A DNA stretch of 64,000 bases from JAJDTQ01 sp963422385 (lineage in GTDB: Bacteria; Desulfobacterota; Binatia; UBA9968; JAJDTQ01), in the NCBI GenBank assembly GCA_963422385.1, contig OY729432.1, forward strand, positions 1-64,000. Direction: 5' to 3'. The notes beneath the pieces are model-generated. The model was not told the origin of the DNA. It was given only the letters and a program-made list of their open reading frames with translations, and did not search any database. A program made the translations under genes and the position numbers. The stretch's first letter is position 1. Every line of letters begins with the position of its first letter. Below, in pieces: positions 42,423 through 51,269 of this stretch.

Positions 42423-44342
42423 TCATTCGCCGCCGCACTCGATGTGGATCTCGCCCATACCGCCGATTTTGAAGCGGTCGCCCGGCCAGATCAGCGTGGT
42501 GGAGCCGTACTCCTCGATGACCGCCGGGCCATCCGCTGCGAATGCCGGCTCCAGCACGTCGCGGTCATAAACCGCCGTACCCACGGTTCCTCCAGCACTG
42601 CCGAAATAGACCTGGCGGGTCTGTGGCCCCGGCGCCTTGGCCGATGACGCCTTGCGCCGCAGCTTCGCGATATCCGGGTACCGCAACCGGGCGGAGGCCG
42701 ACAGATGCAGGGCCTGAAGCTCGGACGGGGCCTTCGAGTCGGCGTGCCCGTAGCGGCGTTCGTAGTCGTGCTCGAAGGCCTGCCTGATTTCGGCCACGCT
42801 GCGCAGCCCCGTGAGCGGCACGTGGATGTTGTTCCGCTGGCCGCGATAGCGCATCTCCGCCTTGCGCTCGAAAAACACGTCGTCGGTGGCGAAATCCCGG
42901 CGAAGGGCTGCCGCAGCCTCGGTCTCCATCCCGCGGAAGGCGGCATCCACCCTGCCCACCAGCGCGTCATCGAGCAACCCGGTGAACGTCTCCGACGCGT
43001 CGACCTGCGCGTCCGCAAGCAGCATGCCGATGGCCGAGAAATTGCCGGGTTCCGGCGGGATGACGACGGTGAGGACGGACAGCTCGCGTGCCAGCGCGGA
43101 GGCGTGCAGCGGCCCGCCCCCGCCATAGGCGAACAGGACGAAATCGCGGGGGTCGAGCCCGTGCTCCACCGAGACCTGGCGGATCGCGCCGCCGAGGAAG
43201 CGATCGGGGTTGAGCCTGCCAAGCACGAGATTCGCGTCGGTGACGGTGGGTTCGGTCCCGCCGCGGTCGTAGCACACCGGCCCGGGTGTCGAGCCGGCGC
43301 TGTGCGGTCCGACATGCAGGCGGTTCTGATCGTCCAGCCACGCGATCGAGCCGCCGCCCGAACCGACCTCGACGATATCGATGACCGGCCATTTGATGGG
43401 AAATCCCTGAACATAGCCGTTCACGTAATAGATGGACTCGACGATGAACCGGCCGTTTTCCACCAGGGCGCATTTCGCGGTGGTGCCGCCCATGTCGAAA
43501 GCGACGACATTGGCAATGCCGAGCGCTTCGGCATAGGCGCCGGTGCCGATGCAGCCCCCGATGGGTCCCGATTCGACGAGGCCGACCGGCTGGCGGCAGG
43601 TGCGCTCGACCGACAGCAGTCCGCCGTTGGAGCCCATCATGAACAGCGTGCCGTCATAACCCTGGGAACGGAAATCGCTCTCCAGACGACGCACATAGGT
43701 ATTCACCTGCGGCCCGACAAAGGCGTTGGCCGCAACGGTCGAGGTACGCTCGTACTCGTACCACTGGCGCGTCAGCTCGGTGCTGTATGTCACATAGACA
43801 TCGGGCAGCAGGCGTTTCAGGATTTCGGCGGCCTGTTCTTCGTGCATGGGATCAAGGAAGGAACTCATGAAAAAGACGGCCACCGCCTCGATTTCCAGGC
43901 GCTTCAGCTCATCCGCCAAAATTTCGAGGGCAGCCGTATCGAGCGGCACCAACACTTCGCCCTTCGCGTCGACCCGCTCGGGCACCTCGAAACGCAGCTC
44001 GCGCGGGATCAGCGGCTCGTCCCGCTGGTAATGCAGGTCGAACGGGTCGGGCCGGTTGACGCGGGCGATCTCCAGCACATCGCGGAAGCCTTCCGAGGTG
44101 ACCAGGGCGCATTTGGCGCCACGCCACTGGATCAACGAGTTGATGACCAGCGTGGTCCCGTGATTGAGGAAGTTGGCCTCGGCGGGCTTGATGCCTCCCT
44201 TCCTGAAGCAGTCGAGGATCCCCTCGACAAAATTCCCGTACGTCGTTGGGCTCTTGGTATAGATCGCGCTGCCGGTATCGTGATCGAACGCGACAAGGTC
44301 GGTGAAGGTACCTCCGATATCCACGGCGACGACATGCGGCAT
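42423..44342 (-). CDS. hyuA: Hydantoinase A / oxoprolinase alpha subunit (hyuA)
   Basis: A 639-residue ATP-dependent subunit. The ATP-grasp-like start MPHVVAVDIGGTFTDLVAF, FLNHGTTLVINSLIQWRGAK, VAFDMGGTTAKCALVENGR and FVLFAYGGGGPLHASALARE are classical hyuA motifs. The C-terminus YGSTTLIWPGDRFKIGGMGE is complete. ATG 44342 has GGAGAAATTG upstream. The same frame is open upstream into an ABC-ATPase fragment. Its B partner is broken, so its role may be lost or residual. Confidence 0.8.
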   Translation of the reverse strand: MPHVVAVDIGGTFTDLVAFDHDTGSAIYTKSPTTYGNFVEGILDCFRKGGIKPAEANFLNHGTTLVINSLIQWRGAKCALVTSEGFRDVLEIARVNRPDPFDLHYQRDEPLIPRELRFEVPERVDAKGEVLVPLDTAALEILADELKRLEIEAVAVFFMSSFLDPMHEEQAAEILKRLLPDVYVTYSTELTRQWYEYERTSTVAANAFVGPQVNTYVRRLESDFRSQGYDGTLFMMGSNGGLLSVERTCRQPVGLVESGPIGGCIGTGAYAEALGIANVVAFDMGGTTAKCALVENGRFIVESIYYVNGYVQGFPIKWPVIDIVEVGSGGGSIAWLDDQNRLHVGPHSAGSTPGPVCYDRGGTEPTVTDANLVLGRLNPDRFLGGAIRQVSVEHGLDPRDFVLFAYGGGGPLHASALARELSVLTVVIPPEPGNFSAIGMLLADAQVDASETFTGLLDDALVGRVDAAFRGMETEAAAALRRDFATDDVFFERKAEMRYRGQRNNIHVPLTGLRSVAEIRQAFEHDYERRYGHADSKAPSELQALHLSASARLRYPDIAKLRRKASSAKAPGPQTRQVYFGSAGGTVGTAVYDRDVLEPAFAADGPAVIEEYGSTTLIWPGDRFKIGGMGEIHIECGGE

Positions 44343-44344
44343 CA

Positions 44345-44765
44345 ATTTCTCCAGTGCATCTCGGTCACCTGACTGCGCCTCAGTCGCGGATGACGACGCA
44401 ACATTCCGGGGCAAACGAAGCCGGACGCCCTCGCCCACCTCGCCGGCGGCACCGGGATGGAGTTGCACCTGGACCGTCTGGTCTTCCGCGGCGACGGCGC
44501 AGTAGGTCACGTTGCCGAGGAACGCCTTGTGGCGGATCGTTCCGTCAACGGTATTCGGAGCGTCGGCGTCGTTCTCAGCGAAAATCACGTTCTCCGGCCG
44601 GATGGCGCCCCGCGCAGCGGCGCCCTCGGCAAGGCCGGCGCCACCACGCACACGAAGCACGCCGAGCGGGGTGTCCACCGTGAGATCGCCGGCCCCCCTC
44701 TCGCTCACCTCCACTACTTTTCCGTTGATGAAGTTGGTCTTGCCGATGAAGTCGACGACGAACGC
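44345..44765 (-). pseudogene. C-terminal fragment of an iron-type ABC ATPase (TOBE region)
   Basis: Reads in the same frame as hyuA: FVVDFIGKTNFINGKVVEVS, GAIRPENVIFAENDADAP and TIRHKAFLGNVTYCAVAAED, which is the TOBE region of FbpC/PotA-type ATPases. The nucleotide-binding domain is missing. It joins directly to the permease fragment near 44765 and ends without a stop before the hyuA ATG, so a fusion product is possible. Confidence 0.6.
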
Positions 44766-45208
44766 GCTACCAGGCCCGCCGCAGCGGCAAAGCCCGGCAT
44801 CAGCAGACCGATCGTCATCAGTGTGAAGACAATCGTCTTGCCCGGCAAATTCGTCCGTTCGACCAGCCATGCGGCCGGAATCCCGAAGAGGAAGGCGACG
44901 GCCAGCGAAGAAAACGCAAAGCCCAGAGTGTTCCAAAGCACTTCGTATGTCCGGGAATCCAACGCCACCGAGACGTAGTTGCCGAGCGTGTAGGCATGCT
45001 CCGCGTCGGGTTCTCCCTCGATAAAACTGATCCAGAAGACAATTCCGAGGCACGCAATGATGATAACGCTCATCGCGATGGTCGCGCCAAACATGACACG
45101 AGGCAGAGCGTCCACCTTGCCCGCGAGACTCTGCCGTTCGAGCCGGTCGCGGTCAAACCCATCCGTGGGACCCGCCGGAGGCCCGCGCGTTACGGGGCCT
45201 TCCGGCAT
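44766..45208 (-). pseudogene. N-terminal fragment of an iron-type ABC permease
   Basis: From ATG 45208: VMFGATIAMSVIIIACLGIV (first membrane helix), then LWNTLGFAFSSLAVAFLFGI and KTIVFTLMTIGLLMPGFAAA, the start of an FbpB-like permease. After about 140 residues it breaks off and the next sequence belongs to the ATPase tail. A deletion removed most of the permease and the front of the ATPase. Confidence 0.6.
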
Positions 45209-45227
45209 TGCGGTTAACCATGCGTCA

Positions 45228-46184
45228 TTACTTCTTTGCCTTGCTGGTGAGGATCTTGATGGCGGCGCGCTTGCTCCTGGTCGTCTCGGGATGGGCGGCG
45301 TTCTTCGGCACCGTCATGTAGTAGTAGCGGATCTGGGCCGCATCGTGCGGGATCATCTGGTCGATGGGAGCGCCTTTCTCCTTCCAGATGAAGGCCGACT
45401 GGCCGCTGCAATCCATAACCAGCGCCAGGAACTCGCCCGAAGCGATCCGCTCCAATTCGCTGCAGCGGATCAGACCGGCGATATGGCCGGAAAGCTTGCG
45501 AACGTAATCGAGCGTCTTCTCCGGTCCCCAAATATCGCTTGAGGAGATCGTGTCGAATCCGGCGGCGTAAGGGGTCGAAGCGATCTTGCCTTTCCACTCG
45601 GGCTTGAGGAAATCCGCAAGCGTCGTCGGCTTCATCGGCGCCAAGCGTGTGTTGTAGGTCATGCCGGACATGCCCGAATAGACTCGCACGAGTTGCCCAT
45701 CCTGCTCGGTCGACTGGTCGGTCATTCGATCGGGCACCAATGCCTTCCAGTCCACCTTGTGGAACATATTCCGCTTGAGCAGCGGCGTAATGTAGGCGCC
45801 GTTGGCGAAATAGATGTCGCTGAAAGCCGTCTGCCCGGCCGCGAACTCGGTCGCAATCTGATGGCCGATACGCGGCATCGAGGGGCCCGGGGTGTACCGG
45901 ATATCCACTCTGGAGCCCCACATTTCGCACATCGCCTTTTCCATGGCCTCGGCACCCTTGTTACCGCCTGCGGAGGTCGTTCCCCAGGAGATGTCAAGTC
46001 TGCCTTCCGCGTTGGCCGCCGCGACCAGTTTCTTCAACGCCGGGCTCATTTCAGCGGCGCGCAGAGGCTGCGGCCCCGTCATGGTGACGGAAAGAAGTGC
46101 TGCCGCGGCAACGCCGGCAAAGACTCCGAGATGTAACTTCCTTGCGTGTCCTCCCCTTCTGGCGCGGCAACAAGAAGCGCGCAT
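45228..46184 (-). CDS. ABC transporter substrate-binding protein (Fe3+-type), probably truncated
   Basis: A 318-residue periplasmic binding protein with a signal peptide (KLHLGVFAGVAAAALLSVTM, AEMSPALKKL after cleavage). Central segments DISWGTTSAGGNKGAEAMEK, GHQIATEFAAGQTAFSDIYF and GQLVRVYSGMSGMTYNTR match the iron/AfuA-like type 1 family. The C-terminus RAAIKILTSKAKK is shorter than usual, so it may be truncated. ATG 46184 chosen; upstream codons are possible. Its transporter is deleted. Confidence 0.7.
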   Translation of the reverse strand: MRASCCRARRGGHARKLHLGVFAGVAAAALLSVTMTGPQPLRAAEMSPALKKLVAAANAEGRLDISWGTTSAGGNKGAEAMEKAMCEMWGSRVDIRYTPGPSMPRIGHQIATEFAAGQTAFSDIYFANGAYITPLLKRNMFHKVDWKALVPDRMTDQSTEQDGQLVRVYSGMSGMTYNTRLAPMKPTTLADFLKPEWKGKIASTPYAAGFDTISSSDIWGPEKTLDYVRKLSGHIAGLIRCSELERIASGEFLALVMDCSGQSAFIWKEKGAPIDQMIPHDAAQIRYYYMTVPKNAAHPETTRSKRAAIKILTSKAKK

Positions 46185-46615
46185 GATGAGCCGCTGGTCT
46201 GCCGTCAACAGTAGATAGAGAGGGGTCCGGAGGTTGTCAACAGGACGACTCGCACGTGACCAAGCCACCCGGCCCGGCGCTCACGAGCTCAGCCCAGGAA
46301 GCTCTATCTCGGCGAGTCATGTCAAGGAGCCGGATTACGCGGTCGTTGAACAGCCGGCATCCTGACCCGAGACGCGTTGTCTCAAGACCACACCAGCGGT
46401 GCATCCTTCAGACTGGTGATGCGCCACGTCTTCTCCGGTGCCGAGAGAGTGTCGGGTGTCGTGGCAAGAGCCCGTTGCACGGAGCAAGGGAAGCCCGCCC
46501 ATTCCGAGGCCATGAGCGAAACGGCTCGCGCCCGGTTCGGTAGGTTCGTCGGCCATTGACGGTGCCTCCCGTACTCGCTGTCCCTTCCAGGGCCGCGCTC
46601 GGCCAAGGACAGGAA
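46185..46615. other. 431 bases between the ABC remnant and the tRNA gene
   Basis: No gene, tRNA or repeat that I can support. Short ORFs on both strands lack homologous-looking motifs. It separates the decayed hyu/ABC segment from the core-genome block and may contain the transcription stop for both sides. Confidence 0.5.
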
Positions 46616-46692
46616 TGGTGGGCCCACCTGGACTCGAACCAGGGACCTACCGGTTATGAGCCGGTGGCTCTAACCAACTGAGCTATGGGCCC
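46616..46692 (-). tRNA. tRNA with CAT anticodon (Met or Ile2)
   Basis: On the minus strand the 77-base gene starts GGGCCCATAGCTCAGTTGG and ends with GGGCCCACCA, CCA encoded. The acceptor stem is GGGCCC/GGGCCC, the anticodon arm ACCGG-CTCATAA-CCGGT gives anticodon CAT, and the T arm contains GGTTCGAGTCC. Elongator Met or lysidine-modified Ile2 cannot be separated from this alone. It lies 60 bases downstream of rpoD. Confidence 0.9.
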
Positions 46693-46752
46693 GGAGTTTG
46701 TGTGTGGGTGGCAAAGGGGGAAATCCGTCCATGACGCAAGCCGGACAGTGTC

Positions 46753-48600
46753 CTATCCTTCCATGAAACTCTTGAGTCTCTTGCTTCTACTAGGATGGCG
46801 CAGCTTGCGCAAGGCTTTGGCCTCGATCTGGCGGATACGTTCCCGGGTGACGGAGAATTCGTGCCCGACCTCCTCCAGCGTGTGGTCCGACTTCTCACCG
46901 ATGCCGAATCGCATCCGGAGAACCTGCTCCTCGCGCGGCGTCAGGGTGGCCAGTATCTTCTTGGTCTGTTCCGCGAGGTTGAGGTTGGACACCGCGTCGG
47001 ACGGTGTCTCCACCCGTTTGTCCTCGATGAAGTCACAGAGATGGCTGTCTTCGTCCTCGCCCACCGGCGTCTCCAGGGATATCGGCTCCTTGGCGATCTT
47101 CAACACCTTGCGGACCTTGTCCAGGGGGATCTCCATCTTGGCGGCGATCTCCTCCGGCGTGGGCTCCCGTCCGATCTCCTGCACGAGATAACGCGAAGTC
47201 CGGATCAACTTGTTGATGGTCTCGATCATGTGCACGGGGATGCGAATGGTACGTGCCTGATCGGCGATGGCCCGGGTGATGGCCTGACGGATCCACCACG
47301 TCGCATAGGTGGAGAACTTGTACCCTCGCTGATACTCGAACTTCTCCACCGCCTTCATAAGGCCGATATTGCCTTCCTGAATCAGGTCGAGGAACTGCAG
47401 GCCCCGGTTGGTGTACTTCTTGGCAATGCTTACCACCAGCCGGAGATTGGCCTCGATCAACTGCTTCTTGGCCAGGTCGGCCTGGATCTCCCCCTTGCGA
47501 ATGGACCGGACCCGCTGTCGAATTTCCTCGCCCGACATCTCCAGCCGTCGTTCGGTCCCCTGTACCTCCTCCCTGGCTTTCCGGATGTTGTCCTGCATTT
47601 CCCGGAAGGCGTTCATGCTCATGCGAAAGGTGCCGACCGTCCTTTGCCACGTCTCCTTGCCGCCGTTCCCCGGCGTGATCCCGAGTATTTGCCGCGCGGT
47701 CTTGCCGGTCTCTCTTTCGTAACGCTCCACCCTGGATTTCGCCGACTCGATTCGGCGCAGGTCTCCCTTCAACCGTTCCACCACGGCGTCGATCTGGGGA
47801 CGGTTGAGCCGCAATTCCTTCAAGCCCTTGAGCATCTTCGTCCGACACCGGCTCAACCGCCGTTCCACCCCGATCCTGATGTCCGCGGCGATACACTTTT
47901 GAATCTTCTGCTTGAGTCCATCCCGCTGCCGCACCACGCGCCGCAGCTTGTCGATCTGGTCCAGCAGGCGCTGCTCGTGCACCTCCTCCACGTAGCCGTT
48001 CTCCGCGTCCACCCCCTTGATCACTTCGTGCGCCCGAATTTCGCCGCGCTCGATCCTCTCGCCGAGATCGAGCACGTGCTGGACCGCGACGGAACACGAA
48101 AGCACGTAGTCCGTCACCACTCCCTCACCCTCCTCGATCTTCTTGGCGATCTCCACCTCCCCGTCGCGGCTGAGGAGCGACACGTTGCCCATCTCGCGAA
48201 GGTACATGCGCACCGGATCACCGGTCTTGCCGGCAACGTCCGCCTCCGCCTCGTACTCGACTTCGGCCTCCTCCGGCTCTTCACTCGCCCCTTCCTCCGT
48301 CTGGGCGCTCAGCGCCACCCGCTGGTTGGCGTCGACGACCTCGATGTCCATTTCACCGAAAATGGACATGACGTCATCGAGCTTCTCCGGCGAGACGGCA
48401 TCGGGCGACAGCACGTCGTTGACTTGATCGTAGGTCACATAGCCCTTTTCCTTGCCGAGATCGATCAGCCGTTTGACATCCTGCTCTCGCTTCGTCAGGC
48501 GAGTTCGGGACGCCTCCCGGGCGGTTCTGACTGGCGTGGCGTTTACAAACCCGGCCTGGCCCGCTCCAAGCGGCGCTCCCTTTGTATGACCTCCTGCCAT
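46753..48600 (-). CDS. rpoD: RNA polymerase primary sigma factor RpoD (sigma70)
   Basis: A 615-residue housekeeping sigma factor. Region 1.1 begins TKREQDVKRLIDLGKEKGYV, an acidic stretch near residues 95-125 (SEEPEEAEVEYEAEADV), region 1.2 DPVRMYLREMGNVSLLSRDG, region 2 NLRLVVSIAKKYTNRGLQFL then WWIRQAITRAIADQARTIRI, region 3 NKLIRTSRYLVQEIGREPTP, and region 4 TPREEQVLRMRFGIGEKSDH then FSVTRERIRQIEAKALRKLR. Start ATG 48600 overlaps the end of dnaG by 58 bases. A later start is possible, since region 1.1 begins near residue 35. Confidence 0.95.
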   Translation of the reverse strand: MAGGHTKGAPLGAGQAGFVNATPVRTAREASRTRLTKREQDVKRLIDLGKEKGYVTYDQVNDVLSPDAVSPEKLDDVMSIFGEMDIEVVDANQRVALSAQTEEGASEEPEEAEVEYEAEADVAGKTGDPVRMYLREMGNVSLLSRDGEVEIAKKIEEGEGVVTDYVLSCSVAVQHVLDLGERIERGEIRAHEVIKGVDAENGYVEEVHEQRLLDQIDKLRRVVRQRDGLKQKIQKCIAADIRIGVERRLSRCRTKMLKGLKELRLNRPQIDAVVERLKGDLRRIESAKSRVERYERETGKTARQILGITPGNGGKETWQRTVGTFRMSMNAFREMQDNIRKAREEVQGTERRLEMSGEEIRQRVRSIRKGEIQADLAKKQLIEANLRLVVSIAKKYTNRGLQFLDLIQEGNIGLMKAVEKFEYQRGYKFSTYATWWIRQAITRAIADQARTIRIPVHMIETINKLIRTSRYLVQEIGREPTPEEIAAKMEIPLDKVRKVLKIAKEPISLETPVGEDEDSHLCDFIEDKRVETPSDAVSNLNLAEQTKKILATLTPREEQVLRMRFGIGEKSDHTLEEVGHEFSVTRERIRQIEAKALRKLRHPSRSKRLKSFMEG

Positions 48601-50312
48601 TGCCGCATCCTCTCTTTCTTGACCTCATCATCACGGGTCTCTTCCGCGACACGGATCGCTCTACGCAACTCCTGTTCGAGCCGCCTCAGATATCGTCGTT
48701 GCAAAAAAAAGAGACAGTCCGCGGTCATTCGATCCCGCTCGTTCTCGGCAATCTCTTGCCCCCGCAACACCAGCGCACTGATCTCCGACGCGAATTCGGC
48801 CGGCAGTCCCTCGGTGAGTACGCCGACTGCCGCCTCCCCACCGGGTTCGGGACCCGCAAGGATCCGCCGGATCACCTCGCGCCACTTCTCGGTGACGAGC
48901 TTGTCCATCGGTTCCTTGCGCAACCTCTGCACCACCGACGGGAATCGCAGCATCAGGGCTACGAGCGCGGACTCCGCGCGGTCTTCACCCAGGGACCAAC
49001 GGTCCGCGGTGCCTGGTTCGCCACCGCGGACGCCCGTGGACGCCTCCGTGCCCGACGTCGCGGCATGCCGGCGCAACGACTCCTCGCGAATGCCCAACAG
49101 GTCCGCCGACCGTCGCGCCAGCAACTCGCGATCCAAAGGATTGGTTACCTTGGCGAGCATCCGGATGACTTCGTTCGCCAAACGGCTCTTGCCCCCGAGG
49201 TCGGTCCCGTGGCGGGCTCGAAGCCAGTTCAGATAGAAGTCCGCGATGGGCACTGCATCTTCCAGCACCCGATCCAGCGCGGCCTTTCCTTGCGTCCTGA
49301 CGAACGTGTCCGGGTCGGAGCCCTCCGGGAGGAAAGCCGCATGACCCCAGAGGCCGGCCTGCTGGAACACCTCGAAGCTGCGGGCCGCCGCGTTACGCCC
49401 CGCGGCGTCACCGTCGAACAGCGCCGTGACGTTACGGGTGTACCGTCCCAGAAGCCGCAGATGATCGGCCGTCAGGGCCGTGCCCAGGGTGGCCACCGCG
49501 TGGGTTACGTCGAACTGCGCCAGCGCCAGTACGTCCAGATAGCCCTCCACCACCACCACGCGGTCCTGCGAACGGATGCCGTCTCTTGCCTGCTTCAGAC
49601 CGTAGACCTGCGCCCCCTTGTGAAAAAGCGGCGTCTCCGGCGAATTGAGGTACTTGGGTTTCCCGTCGTCGATGACCCGGCCGCCGAAGCCGGTGATCTT
49701 GCCGCCCGGTTCGGCAATGGGAAAGATGATCCGGTCGAAGAACCGGTCGCGGTAGTTGCCGGCTCCCTTGCCCGCCACCAGACCCGCCTCCGCCGCTGCG
49801 CCCAGCGCGACGCCCTCACGCCGGAACCGGCCGGCAAGGACATCGCCCCGCGACGCGAAGCCGAGACGGAAACGCTGCCAGAAGGATTCCTCCACGCCGC
49901 GCCGTTTCAGGTAGGCCCGTGCCCGAGAGCCTTGGGATGGATCCAACAAAAGCGCGTGGAACACCTCCGACGCCTGCTCATTCAACCGGAACAGATCGCC
50001 GCGCCGGCCGCCGCCCGACCGGGAAACCTCGATGGCGATGCCGTACCGTTCCGCCAGCCGCTCGATGGACTCGGGAAAAGTGAGCCCGTCATAGAGCATG
50101 AGGAACTTGAAGACGTCGCCACCGGCCTGGCAGCCGAAACAGTAGAAAACGCCCTTTTCCTCACTGACGGTAAAGGATGGAGTCTTTTCGGAATGGAAGG
50201 GGCACAGCCCCGAGTAGTTCTGGCCGCCCTTCTTGAGTGTGACATAGTCGGAAACAACCTCCACGATGGAGGCGCGAGTGCGAACCTCTTGAGTGGTCTG
50301 ATTCGAGATCAT
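48543..50312 (-). CDS. dnaG: DNA primase DnaG
   Basis: A 589-residue primase from ATG 50312. The zinc-binding domain reads YSGLCPFHSEKTPSFTVSEE then FYCFGCQAGGDVFKFLMLY (Cys-His-Cys-Cys). The RNA-polymerase core includes IFPIAEPGGKITGFGGRVID, VVVVEGYLDVLALAQFDVTH and TALFDGDAAGRNAAARSFEV (TOPRIM metal Asp). The C-terminal helicase-binding part is short. The ATG overlaps the cvpA stop (ATGA) and the 3' end overlaps rpoD, as in the macromolecular synthesis operon. Confidence 0.95.
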   Translation of the reverse strand: MISNQTTQEVRTRASIVEVVSDYVTLKKGGQNYSGLCPFHSEKTPSFTVSEEKGVFYCFGCQAGGDVFKFLMLYDGLTFPESIERLAERYGIAIEVSRSGGGRRGDLFRLNEQASEVFHALLLDPSQGSRARAYLKRRGVEESFWQRFRLGFASRGDVLAGRFRREGVALGAAAEAGLVAGKGAGNYRDRFFDRIIFPIAEPGGKITGFGGRVIDDGKPKYLNSPETPLFHKGAQVYGLKQARDGIRSQDRVVVVEGYLDVLALAQFDVTHAVATLGTALTADHLRLLGRYTRNVTALFDGDAAGRNAAARSFEVFQQAGLWGHAAFLPEGSDPDTFVRTQGKAALDRVLEDAVPIADFYLNWLRARHGTDLGGKSRLANEVIRMLAKVTNPLDRELLARRSADLLGIREESLRRHAATSGTEASTGVRGGEPGTADRWSLGEDRAESALVALMLRFPSVVQRLRKEPMDKLVTEKWREVIRRILAGPEPGGEAAVGVLTEGLPAEFASEISALVLRGQEIAENERDRMTADCLFFLQRRYLRRLEQELRRAIRVAEETRDDEVKKERMRQWQEVIQRERRLERARPGL

Positions 50313-50920
50313 GCACCGCGTTGCGGACCGCTCGCTGCCGAATCCGTTCCCGAGGTCCCGGGCCAGATGACCGCGGCACCCTTTGTCACCGCCCATGTCC
50401 CCAAGTCGGAGAGAGGACCGACCAGGACCGCCTTGCCGAACTGCTGCTGATAATTTGGCGGAAGCCACGACTGGGAGATGGCGAAGATAAGCCCCATACC
50501 GAGAAACAAGGCGCCCTTGGAGCCCCCCACCAGCACGCCCCCGAGCCGGTTGAACCCGCCAAGGAACAACAAGCTGGCCGACCGGTGAAGCATGAGTCCC
50601 AACCAGTTTAGTGCAATGTAGATCGGGAGGAACAGCAGGAGGAAAACGATGACGTTAAGGACTAGCGGCGAGTAGGGCCAGGAATCGACCCAGAGGGAGA
50701 CCTGTTCGTAGTATCGTACGGACACGATAAAGCCAACCGAAAGGCCCAACAAGGCGAATACCTCCCGGAACAGCCCCTTGACGTAACCCCTTACGGCAAA
50801 CGCGCACAGGACTGCTGCCAACACTGCGTCGACGATATTCACAACGGCCTGCTGGGAGCTGTCGATCTCCGGGACACAGAAAAGATTCCAGGCGAACCTT
50901 CCAGGCCCTTCTCCGATCAA
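50309..50920 (-). CDS. cvpA: CvpA family membrane protein
   Basis: A 203-residue protein with four hydrophobic segments: VVNIVDAVLAAVLCAFAVRG with GYVKGLFREVFALLGLSVGF, LVLNVIVFLLLFLPIYIALN and GGFNRLGGVLVGGSKGALFL. It belongs to CvpA, required for colicin V production and purF-related functions in other bacteria. It lies between rpsU and dnaG; the stop overlaps the dnaG ATG. The N-terminus upstream of VVNIVDAV may be over-extended. Confidence 0.75.
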   Translation of the reverse strand: MIGEGPGRFAWNLFCVPEIDSSQQAVVNIVDAVLAAVLCAFAVRGYVKGLFREVFALLGLSVGFIVSVRYYEQVSLWVDSWPYSPLVLNVIVFLLLFLPIYIALNWLGLMLHRSASLLFLGGFNRLGGVLVGGSKGALFLGMGLIFAISQSWLPPNYQQQFGKAVLVGPLSDLGTWAVTKGAAVIWPGTSGTDSAASGPQRGA

Positions 50921-50966
50921 ACTCAGCCGATCACGGCCATTGTATTGTCCCGAGCTCCCGGTTCAC

Positions 50967-51167
50967 TTAGTACCACTGGTGGCTTCGGGCACGCTTCATG
51001 GCACGCTTCTTGGCTGCGATGGCCTTCCTCTTACGCTTGACGCTCGGTTTTTCGTAGTGTTCCCGCTTGCGCAGCTCCGCCAGGATTCCGGCTTTCTCAC
51101 ACTGCTTCTTGAACCGCCGGATGGCGCTCTCGATGGACTCGTTGTCCTTTATTCGAACCCCTGTCAT
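50967..51167 (-). CDS. rpsU: Ribosomal protein bS21
   Basis: A 66-residue basic protein: MTGVRIKDNESIESAIRRFK, KQCEKAGILAELRKREHYEK and KRKRKAIAAKKRAMKRA, typical of bS21 of the 30S subunit. It is the first gene of the macromolecular synthesis operon. A good sigma70 promoter and AAGGAGAG ribosome binding site lie upstream. Confidence 0.95.
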   Translation of the reverse strand: MTGVRIKDNESIESAIRRFKKQCEKAGILAELRKREHYEKPSVKRKRKAIAAKKRAMKRARSHQWY

Positions 51168-51196
51168 ATGGTGTGTTCTCTCCTTGGGTCAGTTGG

Positions 51197-51224
51197 ACTA
51201 TAGCCAATCAGTCATCCAAGTCAA
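51197..51224 (-). promoter_or_regulatory. Sigma70 promoter of the rpsU-cvpA-dnaG-rpoD operon
   Basis: On the minus strand TTGACT (51224-51219), a 16-base spacer and TATAGT (51202-51197). The transcript would start about 20 bases before the AAGGAGAG and the rpsU ATG. This is the best promoter match in the window. Confidence 0.65.
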
Positions 51225-51269
51225 CCCCGCAAACCGCATTGGCCGGCAACCCGAAGACTACCCGGATCG

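Noticed and set aside
42705..44372. Plus-strand 555-residue ORF opposite hyuA
   Set aside because: Antisense of a conserved hydantoinase subunit.
46616..46692. tRNA as an integration site of the hyu/ABC or defence segments
   Set aside because: No duplicated tRNA 3' end or integrase gene is visible near 40-46 kb.
46795..49236. Plus-strand 813-residue ORF opposite rpoD/dnaG
   Set aside because: Shadow of conserved sigma70 and primase; composition is artefactual (Leu/Arg/His-rich).
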